Source: VMCP01 sp964415065 (GTDB lineage Bacteria > Bacteroidota > Bacteroidia > NS11-12g > UBA955). Taken from it: a stretch of 25,131 nt of DNA. The stretch covers positions 1 to 25,131 of the forward strand of contig CAYPYX010000030.1 of the NCBI GenBank assembly GCA_964415065.1, given 5' to 3'. This document shows, one piece after another, positions 1 through 7,904 of this stretch. The notes beneath the pieces are model-generated. The model was not told where the DNA came from. It saw only the letters and a list, made by a program, of their open reading frames with translations, and ran no database searches. Each line of letters opens with the position of its first letter. The first letter of the stretch is position 1. A program made the position numbers and the translations under genes.

Positions 1-24
1 GGAGGTCATGTCGACCCTTTTTTG

Positions 25-32
25 CATATTTG
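25..32 (+). promoter_or_regulatory. Probable -7 promoter box of the DUF6029 gene
   Basis: CATATTTG matches the Bacteroidota -7 consensus TAnnTTTG at every fixed position except the first. It ends 9 nt before the ATG at 42, giving a predicted 5' leader of only about 5 nt. The -33 element would lie at or beyond the window edge. Confidence 0.45.
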
Positions 33-41
33 TAGAATTTT

Positions 42-1754
42 ATGCGAATTCAGGTTGTAAAAAGCACAATATTATCTTTAGGGATAGGTTTAATATCTTT
101 AACTGGATATTCACAAAATGGAAGCGAAGAGAAAGGTCAATTCAGTGGTAATTTGATATTAAATTATCAGAAATACTTAAGAGATGATGAAATTGGTGCA
201 AATACACGGGTGTACAAAGAAAATACGGCGAGTGTAGACGCATGGTTATTCATGCAGTATCGCTATTCAGGTTATAATTTCACTGTACGTTACGACGGAT
301 TCAATAATTCACCTTTGCTGGATCCTTTAGATGCTTACACCGATCATGGTATTGGTTTTTGGCAAGCTTCTAAACAATTGAAAGATTTAAATATCACTGT
401 AGGTTCATTTTACGATCAATTTGGCAGTGGAATTTTATTTCGTGCATACGAGCAAAGACAAATTGGGATTGATTACAGTATTCAAGGTATTCGATTGATT
501 TATGACTTGACGGATCGTTGGAAAATCAAAGGTTTTTCGGGTAATCAAAAAGGTAATTTCACCGCAGGTACTCGTTTTGGTTATTCTCCTCAAACCATAA
601 GCGGAATTAATTTAGAAGGTGATTTGGACATTGGAAAAGACGGCAAATTGGGGAATTTAATGTTGGGTGCATCGGCTATTAATCGCAATATTGATTTAAA
701 AACTATGGAGAGTTTGGTTACTATAATTAACTCCTATGATAAAGTGGATCAATTCTACCCAAAATACAATGTTTACGGGTTTAATGGATATCTGAATTAC
801 AATATTGGAAATTTTACGATTTCAGGTGAGGCCAACTACAAAACCAAGGAAGCAATAGTGGATTTTGACAATATGTTGCGATTAAAAGATGGAAAGGTAT
901 TTTATGGAAATGTGAGTTGGGGAAAACAAAACATGAAATTAGGTAAAAATAAAATTTCAATTGGCTTAAATGTTCAGGGAAGACACGTTGATCATTTTAT
1001 TTTAAAAACATCTCCCAGTGAAAAATTGCTTAATGGATTAATTAGTTATTTGCCCTCAATGACACGACAAAACACCTATAGATTAATGGCACGATATAAC
1101 GCTCCAGCTCAAGACTTAGGAGAAAATGGTATACAAGGTGAGTTGGATTTGAAAATAAATAAGAACACACGATTGTCATTTAATGCTAGTTATGTTCAAA
1201 CCTTATCTAGCAATGGGGTTTTTGATTCAGCAAGCAACAGCATGAAACCTTTAAAGTTATTTAGAGAATATAACGGTCAATGGATTCAAAACTTTGGTAA
1301 ACACACCATGAAACTTGGTTTGCAAACGATTTTTTATAATCAAGCACGTTACGAATTGGAGCCTGAATACGAACCTGTACAAACAATTACTCCGTTTTTT
1401 GAATGGCTGCACAAATTTGGCAAAGGTAAAAGCTTGAGAATTGAATCGCAATATTTGCACACTACCAAAGATCAGGGTTCGTTTGCTAATTTGATGATTG
1501 AATATTATTTGTCAAAGAAAATCTCTTTTTCTGTGGGGGATATGGTAAATATTCAACCGCACCGATATGAACGCATGACAATTGCAAATAAAGTATTGCA
1601 TTACCCAACCATATTCATGAGTTACAATCATAACAATTCATTTTATACGTTGTCTTATTTAAAACAGCAACAAGGGGTGAACTGTTCTGGTGGTATTTGT
1701 AGAGAGGAGCCCGCATTTAGTGGGGTCAGATTTACGGTAAGCAGTAATTTTTAA
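42..1754 (+). CDS. DUF6029 family outer-membrane protein
   Basis: This 570-residue protein begins with a Sec signal peptide (lysine near the N-terminus, hydrophobic stretch to about residue 22, cleavage probably after GYSQ). The rest is rich in alternating aromatic/polar beta-strands, with many Tyr, Asn and Gly residues and a C-terminus ending in Phe, as expected for an outer-membrane beta-barrel. The conserved stretch near residues 125-140 (SFYDQFGSGILFRAYEQR) and the Cys-containing end (CSGGICREEPAFSG) are what I recognise as the DUF6029 family, which is restricted to Bacteroidota and has no known function. It converges on the PspC gene. A near-consensus -7 box sits 9 nt before the ATG, which supports this start. 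The family call is from memory of the sequence pattern; the barrel is inferred. Confidence 0.8.
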   Translation: MRIQVVKSTILSLGIGLISLTGYSQNGSEEKGQFSGNLILNYQKYLRDDEIGANTRVYKENTASVDAWLFMQYRYSGYNFTVRYDGFNNSPLLDPLDAYTDHGIGFWQASKQLKDLNITVGSFYDQFGSGILFRAYEQRQIGIDYSIQGIRLIYDLTDRWKIKGFSGNQKGNFTAGTRFGYSPQTISGINLEGDLDIGKDGKLGNLMLGASAINRNIDLKTMESLVTIINSYDKVDQFYPKYNVYGFNGYLNYNIGNFTISGEANYKTKEAIVDFDNMLRLKDGKVFYGNVSWGKQNMKLGKNKISIGLNVQGRHVDHFILKTSPSEKLLNGLISYLPSMTRQNTYRLMARYNAPAQDLGENGIQGELDLKINKNTRLSFNASYVQTLSSNGVFDSASNSMKPLKLFREYNGQWIQNFGKHTMKLGLQTIFYNQARYELEPEYEPVQTITPFFEWLHKFGKGKSLRIESQYLHTTKDQGSFANLMIEYYLSKKISFSVGDMVNIQPHRYERMTIANKVLHYPTIFMSYNHNNSFYTLSYLKQQQGVNCSGGICREEPAFSGVRFTVSSNF

Positions 1755-1839
1755 CTACTGGATTTCTGAGAATGTAATTCCCTTTTATTCATAAAGCCCA
1801 GTTCGAATCCGGTTGCACATCTAGTGACTTTTGCGTTTT

Positions 1840-1861
1840 TAAAGCGGATTACCACGCTTTA
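1840..1861. terminator. Weak candidate terminator between convergent genes
   Basis: TAAAGCG at 1840-1846 and CGCTTTA at 1855-1861 form a 7-bp perfect stem with an 8-nt loop, in the 168-bp gap between the convergent DUF6029 and PspC genes. There is no clear U-run on the + side. On the - strand the stem is followed by AAAAC. It is a position-supported guess. The rest of the gap shows nothing else recognisable. Confidence 0.3.
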
Positions 1862-1922
1862 TGGTTGTTGCATTTGAGGAAATTACTCTTTATGTGGGAG
1901 TGTATGGATTTCAGACTAGATA

Positions 1923-2141
1923 TTACAAATCCCAAACACGGGTTCTACGTTCTTGCGAATAGCGCTTAATATTTAACCAAAAAGCTGCAACCAGATAGAA
2001 AATGATAGGTGATCCTAAGGTAAAAAAGGATGCATAAATGAACGATAAACGTACACTTTTGGTTGAAATTTGCATTTTGTCAGCAAGTTGACTACAAACT
2101 CCAAAGAATGATTTTTCTAATGCATATTTAAGCCAGCTCAT
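1923..2141 (-). CDS. PspC-domain small membrane protein
   Basis: This 72-residue protein consists almost entirely of one PspC-like domain (phage shock protein C family). The typical sequence is readable: a FFGVCSQLADKMQIS segment (family pattern: GVCGGLAxxFGID), then VRLSFIYASFF and a hydrophobic helix GSPIIFYLVAAFWL ending near residue 57. PspC proteins are inner-membrane proteins linked to envelope stress in Proteobacteria. In Bacteroidota short stand-alone versions are common and their role is unclear. The gene starts 5 bp after the methyltransferase stop codon, but it has its own exact TAnnTTTG promoter inside the end of that gene, so it can be transcribed alone. Confidence 0.75.
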   Translation of the reverse strand: MSWLKYALEKSFFGVCSQLADKMQISTKSVRLSFIYASFFTLGSPIIFYLVAAFWLNIKRYSQERRTRVWDL

Positions 2142-2146
2142 AAGAT

Positions 2147-2968
2147 TTAACTTCCAAAGATATCGAAATTATAGAAAGGATTTAACAAATCAAAACATTC
2201 TTTTGTGTATTGTCGATTCTTTTGGTACACAATTAGTTGGTCGAGTTGAATGTTTGATACATATTCCATTGAAAGAGGAGGCGTTTTGGGGTTGTTCCTT
2301 TCTATTTTCTTTAGATGAATAAAAATAAGATGAGGCTTTTTTAATTCTGTTGCATGTACCGTTACAAATGAGCTTATCATCAAGTTGTTTCTAGAAACAA
2401 TTGTATTCCAATGCTCGATGTTTTCAAGAAATTCTTCTTCGGTTTTCAATGTATTGTTCGTGATAAACGGAAGCATTATCCAAGCATTACCAGTAGAAAT
2501 TAATTTTGAACTGATTAATTGAAAAAAATCCATAAATCCATTTTGAGGAAAATGTCTTGCTTGGCGTTTCTGTTCATTTTCTGATTCCAATTGATTTTCA
2601 AAAAACGGGGGATTACTAACAATGATATCGAATTGGTCGTCGCTAGATTTTCCCCAATCAAAAAAGTCATTATTGAGAATAGATAGGTTTAGAGAATGGT
2701 TTTCAGATAAATTTCTTTTTGCAGTTTCAAAACTGTCAGCATCTTTCTCAATACCTAAAATCTTAGAATTTGGTAGAACTTGATTCAAGAAGAACATTAA
2801 AACACCGGTACCCATTCCAAGGTCCAAAATGGTTTGATTTTTTGAATAAGTTTGAATTTTTTGGGAAATATAACTTGCAAAAATGCATGCGTCGGTTGTA
2901 ACGGGTAAGGCTACATTTTCCTGGTGAATGATGAAATTTTTAAATTGGAATGGATTTCTTTTTTTCAT
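2147..2968 (-). CDS. tRNA1(Val) (adenine-37-N6)-methyltransferase family protein (TrmN6/YfiC-like)
   Basis: This 273-residue SAM-dependent methyltransferase opens with the FQFKNFIIHQ block (residues 7-16) typical of TrmN6. SAM-binding motif I ILDLGMGTG is at 47-55, with an acidic residue E74 placed to bind the ribose. The catalytic NPPF motif is at 119-122 and is diagnostic of N6-adenine methyltransferases. The family methylates A37 of tRNA1(Val). Length fits, although the C-terminal third (about 180-273) is divergent. It is followed by the PspC gene at a 5-bp gap. Upstream, 174 bp separate it from the ABC ATPase, and I found no clear -7 box there. The substrate is inferred from the family. 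Confidence 0.8.
   Translation of the reverse strand: MKKRNPFQFKNFIIHQENVALPVTTDACIFASYISQKIQTYSKNQTILDLGMGTGVLMFFLNQVLPNSKILGIEKDADSFETAKRNLSENHSLNLSILNNDFFDWGKSSDDQFDIIVSNPPFFENQLESENEQKRQARHFPQNGFMDFFQLISSKLISTGNAWIMLPFITNNTLKTEEEFLENIEHWNTIVSRNNLMISSFVTVHATELKKPHLIFIHLKKIERNNPKTPPLSMEYVSNIQLDQLIVYQKNRQYTKECFDLLNPFYNFDIFGS
2155..2189 (-). promoter_or_regulatory. Promoter of the PspC gene, inside the end of the upstream gene
   Basis: On the minus strand, TTTG (2189-2186), 23 nt, then TATCTTTG (2162-2155) give both elements of a Bacteroidota promoter (TTG-N17-23-TAnnTTTG). The -7 box is an exact match and ends 13 nt before the ATG at 2141. The site lies within the last codons of the methyltransferase gene. 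Confidence 0.6.
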
Positions 2969-3142
2969 CGAAACTGTTTTAAAAATCTTATTTAGAAGGA
3001 GTGTTGTGGAGTCGAAATCGTAATTTTGGGTAAAGTTGAGTTGTGTAATTTTATTGAATATTCGTTTGTCGCTTAATTTACAACTTGAAATTAAAGACTT
3101 TGTGATCGCTGTGTAGCAATACGCAATTGCGGAGTCTTGCTT

Positions 3143-3853
3143 TTATTCATTATTAATCCAGACTGCAGGTTTAAAATCGATTGGGTTCTCAAACCATTCA
3201 CTTTTTGTGTTTTGTTTTAACCATAGAAGCTTCTGGGAATATTTTTGTGATAATTCAATTTCATGTGATGAAATGATAGCCATGGTTCCGGTTGATTTGC
3301 AGTGTAAATTTAGTTGTTCTAAAAAGTGAATTTTGGAAGGGTAATCTAAAAATGCCAATGGTTCGTCAAGTAAAATAAGAGGCGTTTCCTGTATTAAGCA
3401 TCTAATAAACATGATTTTTTGTTTTTCACCATCCGACATTTGAGAGAATCGCTTGGAAAGCAAATGATCCATTTGAAATTGTTTTGCATAGTGTATTACG
3501 ATTTCCTTATTTTGGGATTGAGATTTATCCCATTGAGATAAAAATCGTTGGCGACCTGTAATTGCAACTTCTAATCCATTCATGTATTCAATTTGGGGTG
3601 GAGTGGCCAACATTAAGGATATAATCGCGGCACGAGATGTATGATCCAATAGGTGAATATTGTTATCCCCCATAAAAACAGAACCTTTTATCGGATTTAA
3701 ATGCCCCAATATCGTTTTTAGTAAAATGGATTTTCCAATTCCATTCGTTCCTACAAGAAGTAGTATCTCACTTGGTTCCAATCGGAATGAAAGGTATTCG
3801 TGGAGAATATTGGATTCATGAATTCCTGTTGATAGGGACTGAATTTTTAGCAT
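3143..3853 (-). CDS. ABC transporter ATP-binding protein, FecE/iron-complex type, without adjacent permease
   Basis: This 236-residue ABC ATPase has Walker A GTNGIGKS (35-42), a Q-loop at about Q87, a signature MSDGE (139-143), Walker B LILLDE (159-164) and H-loop His197. The order and spacing resemble the FecE/BtuD/HmuV class that energises uptake of ferric siderophores, haem or cobalamin. Two motif positions are unusual: Ile instead of Thr/Ser after the Walker A lysine-serine pair, and MSDGE rather than LSGGQ/E. No FecCD-type permease or binding protein is encoded next to it. The neighbours are the tRNA methyltransferase (same strand, 174 bp away) and the divergent GNAT gene. The transported substrate cannot be told from the sequence. 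Confidence 0.8.
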   Translation of the reverse strand: MLKIQSLSTGIHESNILHEYLSFRLEPSEILLLVGTNGIGKSILLKTILGHLNPIKGSVFMGDNNIHLLDHTSRAAIISLMLATPPQIEYMNGLEVAITGRQRFLSQWDKSQSQNKEIVIHYAKQFQMDHLLSKRFSQMSDGEKQKIMFIRCLIQETPLILLDEPLAFLDYPSKIHFLEQLNLHCKSTGTMAIISSHEIELSQKYSQKLLWLKQNTKSEWFENPIDFKPAVWINNE

Positions 3854-3939
3854 TTGAGATTAATTTAAATAAAATTCAACGAAATGGTGGGGTTGTGTCT
3901 GAATTTTAATGTGCAAATTACAGATATTCGCGTCATACA

Positions 3940-4425
3940 ATGCTTATTACACAGGTAAATTCCGATGATTTGAATGAGATTCAGTCTATGGCGCAGGTGA
4001 TTTGGAATCATCATTATCCAGAAATTATTGGCCAAGAGCAAGTAGACTATATGCTGAATCGAATGTATGATTTAGGGAGTTTGAGAAAACAATTGGCGGA
4101 TGGTCATATTTTTTACAAGCTAGTGAAATCCTCAGAAAACATGGGCTTTATTTCTATTGTTGAACAGGAAAAAGGTTGGTTTTTGAATAAGCTATATGTA
4201 ATGCCCAATACACAACGATTAGGAATCGGTAAACAACTATTGGAATATGTTATTCAAAAGCATGGTATTCAAGAATTGAGATTGCAGGTAAACAGACAAA
4301 ATTTCAAAGCCATCAATTTTTACTTTAAAAATAAGTTTGAAATTGAACGAGTAGCTGATTTTGATATTGGAGATGGATATCAAATGAATGATTTTATCAT
4401 GATTTGGAAAAAATTAGCTCAGTGA
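3940..4425 (+). CDS. GNAT family N-acetyltransferase
   Basis: This 161-residue single-domain GNAT enzyme shows motif A at residues 83-101, with the acetyl-CoA pyrophosphate-binding loop QRLGIG at 92-97, followed by the NRQNFKAINFYFKNKFE segment (about 118-134) typical of motif B. The N-terminal part (IWNHHYPEIIGQEQVDYML) resembles a Bacteroidota group related to small-molecule (diamine- or amino-acid-type) acetyltransferases. The acceptor substrate is unknown. The ATG at 3940 is 9 nt after a degenerate -7-like sequence (GATATTCG, 3923-3930). The ABC-F gene follows 69 bp downstream but has its own promoter. Confidence 0.85.
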   Translation: MLITQVNSDDLNEIQSMAQVIWNHHYPEIIGQEQVDYMLNRMYDLGSLRKQLADGHIFYKLVKSSENMGFISIVEQEKGWFLNKLYVMPNTQRLGIGKQLLEYVIQKHGIQELRLQVNRQNFKAINFYFKNKFEIERVADFDIGDGYQMNDFIMIWKKLAQ

Positions 4426-4482
4426 ATTATCAACGCTGATTGAAATATTAGGTTCAAATTCCAGATTTGATTTTCAAATGGC

Positions 4483-4490
4483 TAATTTTG
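4483..4490 (+). promoter_or_regulatory. -7 promoter box 4 nt before the ABC-F start codon
   Basis: TAATTTTG is an exact TAnnTTTG match and ends only 4 nt before the GTG at 4495. Transcription should begin at or within a base or two of the start codon, giving a leaderless mRNA. I see no TTG at the ideal 17-23 nt spacing; the nearest TTTG (4466-4469) is 13 nt upstream. Confidence 0.6.
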
Positions 4491-4494
4491 TGAT

Positions 4495-6573
4495 GTGTTA
4501 GCACTGAATGATTTTTCTTTTGAGTTTGCAGGTAGGTATTTATACAGAAAAGCAAGTTGGCATATCAAGCCCAACGAAAAAATTGGACTAGTTGGTCTGA
4601 ACGGAACAGGTAAATCTACTTTACTTCGCTTGATTTCTGGTGAATATGAGCTTCGAGAAGGTAGTTTTTCTAAATCGAATAATTTACGAATTGGTTTTTT
4701 AAATCAGGATTTATTAAGCGTTGAATTTAATGAATCCGTTCGAGATATTGTTATGTCTGGAAGGGAAGATTTAGTTGAAATTGACAAGGAAATTACCAGA
4801 TTATTAAAGGAAATTGAAACAGAATATGACGATAGACGTTTGAATCGTTTATCCGAATTACAAGAGCAATTTGGAAATTTGGGTGGTTACGATTGGCAAT
4901 CTCAGGGTGATAAAATCTTGGAAGGATTGGGTTTCCCTACAGAGTGGTTAGATAAACCCTTAAAACAATTTAGTGGGGGTTGGAGGATGCGTGCAATATT
5001 AGGAAAGCTATTGTTAATGTCGCCAGATTTACTCTTATTGGACGAGCCTACGAATCACTTGGACTTGCCTACAATTGAGTGGTTAGAAAATTATCTAAGC
5101 GAATATCAAGGAACCTATATTATTGTTTCTCACGACCGTTTCTTTCTGGATAAAACAGTGAATAGAATTGCGGAAGTAGCACACAATCAAATATTTCATT
5201 ACAAGGGAAATTTTTCAGATTACTTGGAGCAAAAAGAGGAGCGCGATGAATTGTTGCAGCGACAATTTGCAAATCAACAGGATTTTATTCGTCAACAAAT
5301 GGCCTTTATTTCTCGATTTAGATACAAGGCTTCCAAGGCTGCCGCTGTACAAAGCAGAGTGAAACAGCTGCAAAAAATTGATCGAATTGAGTTAAAAGAT
5401 AAAGAAACACGTGATTTTGATATTAAATTCAATATTCGAGTTAAACCAGGAAAGGTGGTTGCTGAGTTAAGAGATTTGAGCAAATCCTTTGGCGAATTGA
5501 AGATTTTAGATCATGCTTCTGCTACCATTTTAAGAGGAGATAAAATCGCCCTAATTGGTGCAAATGGTAAGGGAAAATCTACTTTATTGAGAATGATCCA
5601 CGGAAGTGAACCCTATGATGGAGTCATTGAGCCTGGTTGGAATGTGGAATCTGCATTTTTTGCCCAGCATCAATTGGAGTCATTAGATCTTAAAAAAGAT
5701 TTGTTAAATGAAATTGGTACGGTAAGTGCCGAATACACAGAAAAAGAATTAAGGACTATTTTAGGCTGTTTTTTGTTCACCGGAGAAGAAGTTTTTAAAA
5801 AAGTGAAAGTTCTTTCAGGAGGTGAAAAATCACGATTAGCCTTAGCTAAAACACTTATTACACAATCTAATTTCTTACTGTTGGATGAGCCAACTAACCA
5901 TTTGGATATGTTCTCTACCTCGGTTTTGGCTGAATCCTTAGAAAATTATGATGGTTCAGTACTTTTTGTATCGCATGATAGAACCTTTATTAGTCGCGTT
6001 GCGAATAAAATTTGGTGGATTGAAAACGGGAAGTTGAAGGAATACCCAGGCACCTACGATGAATTTAACGAGTGGATGGCTAAACGTCCTGTATTGGATA
6101 CTACCATTCCAATGAACACTAATAAAACTAGTTCAACAAATTCTGGCTCTACTCAAACGGGTGGTGGAAAAGCTACGACAACGGATTCAAATCCATCTTC
6201 AAAATCAATTAAGTCCAATACTGAGGAAGAGTTAAGTAATAAAACTGCAACCAGTAGTGGGTCTAATAATTCTGCTTTAAACAATGAATCTAGCACGGGT
6301 CAGAAAAGTAATTCAACAGCAGGAGGAAATGGTGAATTATCTAAGAATCAGTTGAAAAAGTTGGAACAGAATATGGAAAAACTGGAATTGGAAATAGCTT
6401 CACTAAAACAAAAATGTTTGGAGATTGAGAATGCGTTATCAAGTCCTGAAATCGCCACCGATTCTGATAAACTAGTTGGACTTACACAAGAACATCGAGA
6501 TTTAACCGTTAAAATGGGTGAGTTTCAATTGGAATTAGACGAGTTATTGGAGAAGTGGATCGAAAACCAATAA
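4495..6573 (+). CDS. ABC-F family ATPase (Uup/EttA-like, ribosome-associated) with a Ser/Thr/Asn-rich linker
   Basis: This 692-residue protein has two ABC cassettes and no membrane segments, the ABC-F arrangement. Cassette 1 has Walker A GLNGTGKS (34-41), signature FSGGW (159-163) and Walker B/D-loop DEPTNHLD (183-190). Cassette 2 has GANGKGKS (355-362), LSGGEK (440-445) and DEPTNHLD (464-471). Between them lies the basic, helical inter-cassette linker of ABC-F proteins (about 240-300). ABC-F proteins act on ribosomes, in translation factor or antibiotic-protection roles. After cassette 2 comes an unusual low-complexity Ser/Thr/Asn/Gly stretch (about 536-614), then a charged coiled-coil C-terminal domain (about 616-692). 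The start is GTG: the conserved N-terminal block begins exactly there and the only nearby ATG is out of frame. Confidence 0.9.
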   Translation: MLALNDFSFEFAGRYLYRKASWHIKPNEKIGLVGLNGTGKSTLLRLISGEYELREGSFSKSNNLRIGFLNQDLLSVEFNESVRDIVMSGREDLVEIDKEITRLLKEIETEYDDRRLNRLSELQEQFGNLGGYDWQSQGDKILEGLGFPTEWLDKPLKQFSGGWRMRAILGKLLLMSPDLLLLDEPTNHLDLPTIEWLENYLSEYQGTYIIVSHDRFFLDKTVNRIAEVAHNQIFHYKGNFSDYLEQKEERDELLQRQFANQQDFIRQQMAFISRFRYKASKAAAVQSRVKQLQKIDRIELKDKETRDFDIKFNIRVKPGKVVAELRDLSKSFGELKILDHASATILRGDKIALIGANGKGKSTLLRMIHGSEPYDGVIEPGWNVESAFFAQHQLESLDLKKDLLNEIGTVSAEYTEKELRTILGCFLFTGEEVFKKVKVLSGGEKSRLALAKTLITQSNFLLLDEPTNHLDMFSTSVLAESLENYDGSVLFVSHDRTFISRVANKIWWIENGKLKEYPGTYDEFNEWMAKRPVLDTTIPMNTNKTSSTNSGSTQTGGGKATTTDSNPSSKSIKSNTEEELSNKTATSSGSNNSALNNESSTGQKSNSTAGGNGELSKNQLKKLEQNMEKLELEIASLKQKCLEIENALSSPEIATDSDKLVGLTQEHRDLTVKMGEFQLELDELLEKWIENQ

Positions 6574-6594
6574 ACGAAATCCATTGTAAACCAC

Positions 6595-6602
6595 TATATT
6601 TG
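6595..6602 (+). promoter_or_regulatory. -7 promoter box 3 nt before the plug-protein ATG
   Basis: TATATTTG is an exact TAnnTTTG match in the 32-bp gap between the ABC-F stop and the ATG at 6606, ending 3 nt before that ATG. It argues against the longer reading frame that would begin at 6555, because that start lies upstream of the box. It predicts a leaderless transcript. Confidence 0.6.
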
Positions 6603-6605
6603 GAT

Positions 6606-7904
6606 ATGCTGATCAAAATAAAAGGATGGCTGATAAACACTTTATTATTTCTTGTAATAAATAGTGCTCAAAGTGCCACAGATCAAGAACTTCGGTACGA
6701 AAATGCCATTTATGAATCTGATATAAGAACTGTAGTATTACTTAATGAAGCGGGATTCAATTTTCCCTTGGTAGAGCTAAATGAATCAATCAATAAATTG
6801 ACATTAAGCTTTGATCAGTTATCTTCAGAGCGGGATTTTTACCAGTATACATTAATACATTGTGATGCAAATTGGGAAAAGTCTCCAATAGCTAGAACAC
6901 AATATTTAAGCGGAGTAGGATTTGAGAGCATTGATAATTCTTTTTTTTCTAATGGTACGTTAACTCAATACACTCATTACGAAGTGAATCTGCCCTCCGA
7001 GAATACAAAACCTACCATATCGGGTAATTTTTTACTGTTGGTTTATCGGAATTTTGATGAAAATGATATAGTGTTATCCCGGAGAATTATGGTATTGGGG
7101 TCCAAAGGAAATGTATCTATGAATATAGTGCAAAGTAATCAAGTAGAGTTTCGACAAGTTCAACAACAAGTGAACTTCACATTTAATAAAACCTCTGGCG
7201 ATTACTACATCCCTAATCCTCAAATGGATGTAAAATCGGTGGTATTGCGTAACGGAGAATGGAATTCAGCTATTGATAATCTAAAACCACAATTTATAAA
7301 AGGAAATTCATTTGAGTATAATCAAATGCTTGGTAATCAATTTGATGGTATAAATGAGTATCGGTATTTTGATATACGAAGTTTGCAGGTTGCCCAAGCC
7401 GGAGTAAAAAAACGAATGAATATTGGCGGTCAAAAACACGTTTGGTTAATTGCCGATAAGTCAAGAGGTCAGGATCGTTATTTAACTTGGAGAGATTATA
7501 ATGGTAGGGTGTTTTACGATAATAAAGATTTACCGAGCCAAGTAAATATTGAAAGCGATTACTGTTTTGTGCATTTCACTTTGGTATCAGCGGATTTGAA
7601 ACAAAATATCTATTTGTATGGAGAACTTACGGACTGGTCTATAAAGGAAGATTACAAGCTCTTTTATAATTCGGATTTGGGTCAATATGAAGCAATCGTT
7701 CCTTTAAAACAGGGCTATTATAATTATATGTATGTGATTCCTGGTTCAGAAGGAACTTCAGTGGATTACAAAACACTTGAGGGTTCTCATTCAATAACGG
7801 AAAATAATTATATGGTTCTGATTTATCATCGAAATCAAGCAATGCCATACGATGAATTAATCGGTTATGGTTTGGCAAATTCCGTTCAAGGAGCTAATCG
7901 ATAA
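6606..7904 (+). CDS. Type IX secretion system plug protein (DUF5103 family)
   Basis: This 432-residue exported protein is recognised by the DUF5103 pattern: YESDIRTVVLLNEAG, then FDQLSSERDFYQYTLIHCDANW and SGNFLLLVYRNF, with RRIMVLG closing the first domain, and a C-terminal beta-sandwich. The family includes the plug protein that closes the lateral opening of the SprA translocon in the T9SS. The signal peptide is MLIKIKGWLINTLLFLVINSAQS. I chose the ATG at 6606 because the signal peptide begins there and an exact -7 box ends 3 nt upstream; a start at 6555 would overlap the ABC-F gene and add a non-signal extension. Its last 19 bp overlap the end of the convergent glycosyltransferase gene. 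Confidence 0.85.
   Translation: MLIKIKGWLINTLLFLVINSAQSATDQELRYENAIYESDIRTVVLLNEAGFNFPLVELNESINKLTLSFDQLSSERDFYQYTLIHCDANWEKSPIARTQYLSGVGFESIDNSFFSNGTLTQYTHYEVNLPSENTKPTISGNFLLLVYRNFDENDIVLSRRIMVLGSKGNVSMNIVQSNQVEFRQVQQQVNFTFNKTSGDYYIPNPQMDVKSVVLRNGEWNSAIDNLKPQFIKGNSFEYNQMLGNQFDGINEYRYFDIRSLQVAQAGVKKRMNIGGQKHVWLIADKSRGQDRYLTWRDYNGRVFYDNKDLPSQVNIESDYCFVHFTLVSADLKQNIYLYGELTDWSIKEDYKLFYNSDLGQYEAIVPLKQGYYNYMYVIPGSEGTSVDYKTLEGSHSITENNYMVLIYHRNQAMPYDELIGYGLANSVQGANR

Noticed and set aside
1800..1825. GTTCGAATCC resembles a tRNA T-loop
   Set aside because: The flanking T-stem pairs at only three of five positions, no acceptor stem or D-arm can be formed in the 75 nt upstream, and no anticodon arm fits. 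Probably chance.
3122..3131. Palindrome CGCAATTGCG between the ABC ATPase and methyltransferase genes
   Set aside because: Short and isolated. AAGACT/AGTCTT arms around it could make a long-loop hairpin ending the ABC gene, but the loop is too large for a confident terminator call.
6555..6605. Upstream start for the T9SS plug gene
   Set aside because: It overlaps the ABC-F gene, precedes the exact -7 box at 6595-6602 and would place a hydrophilic extension before the signal peptide.
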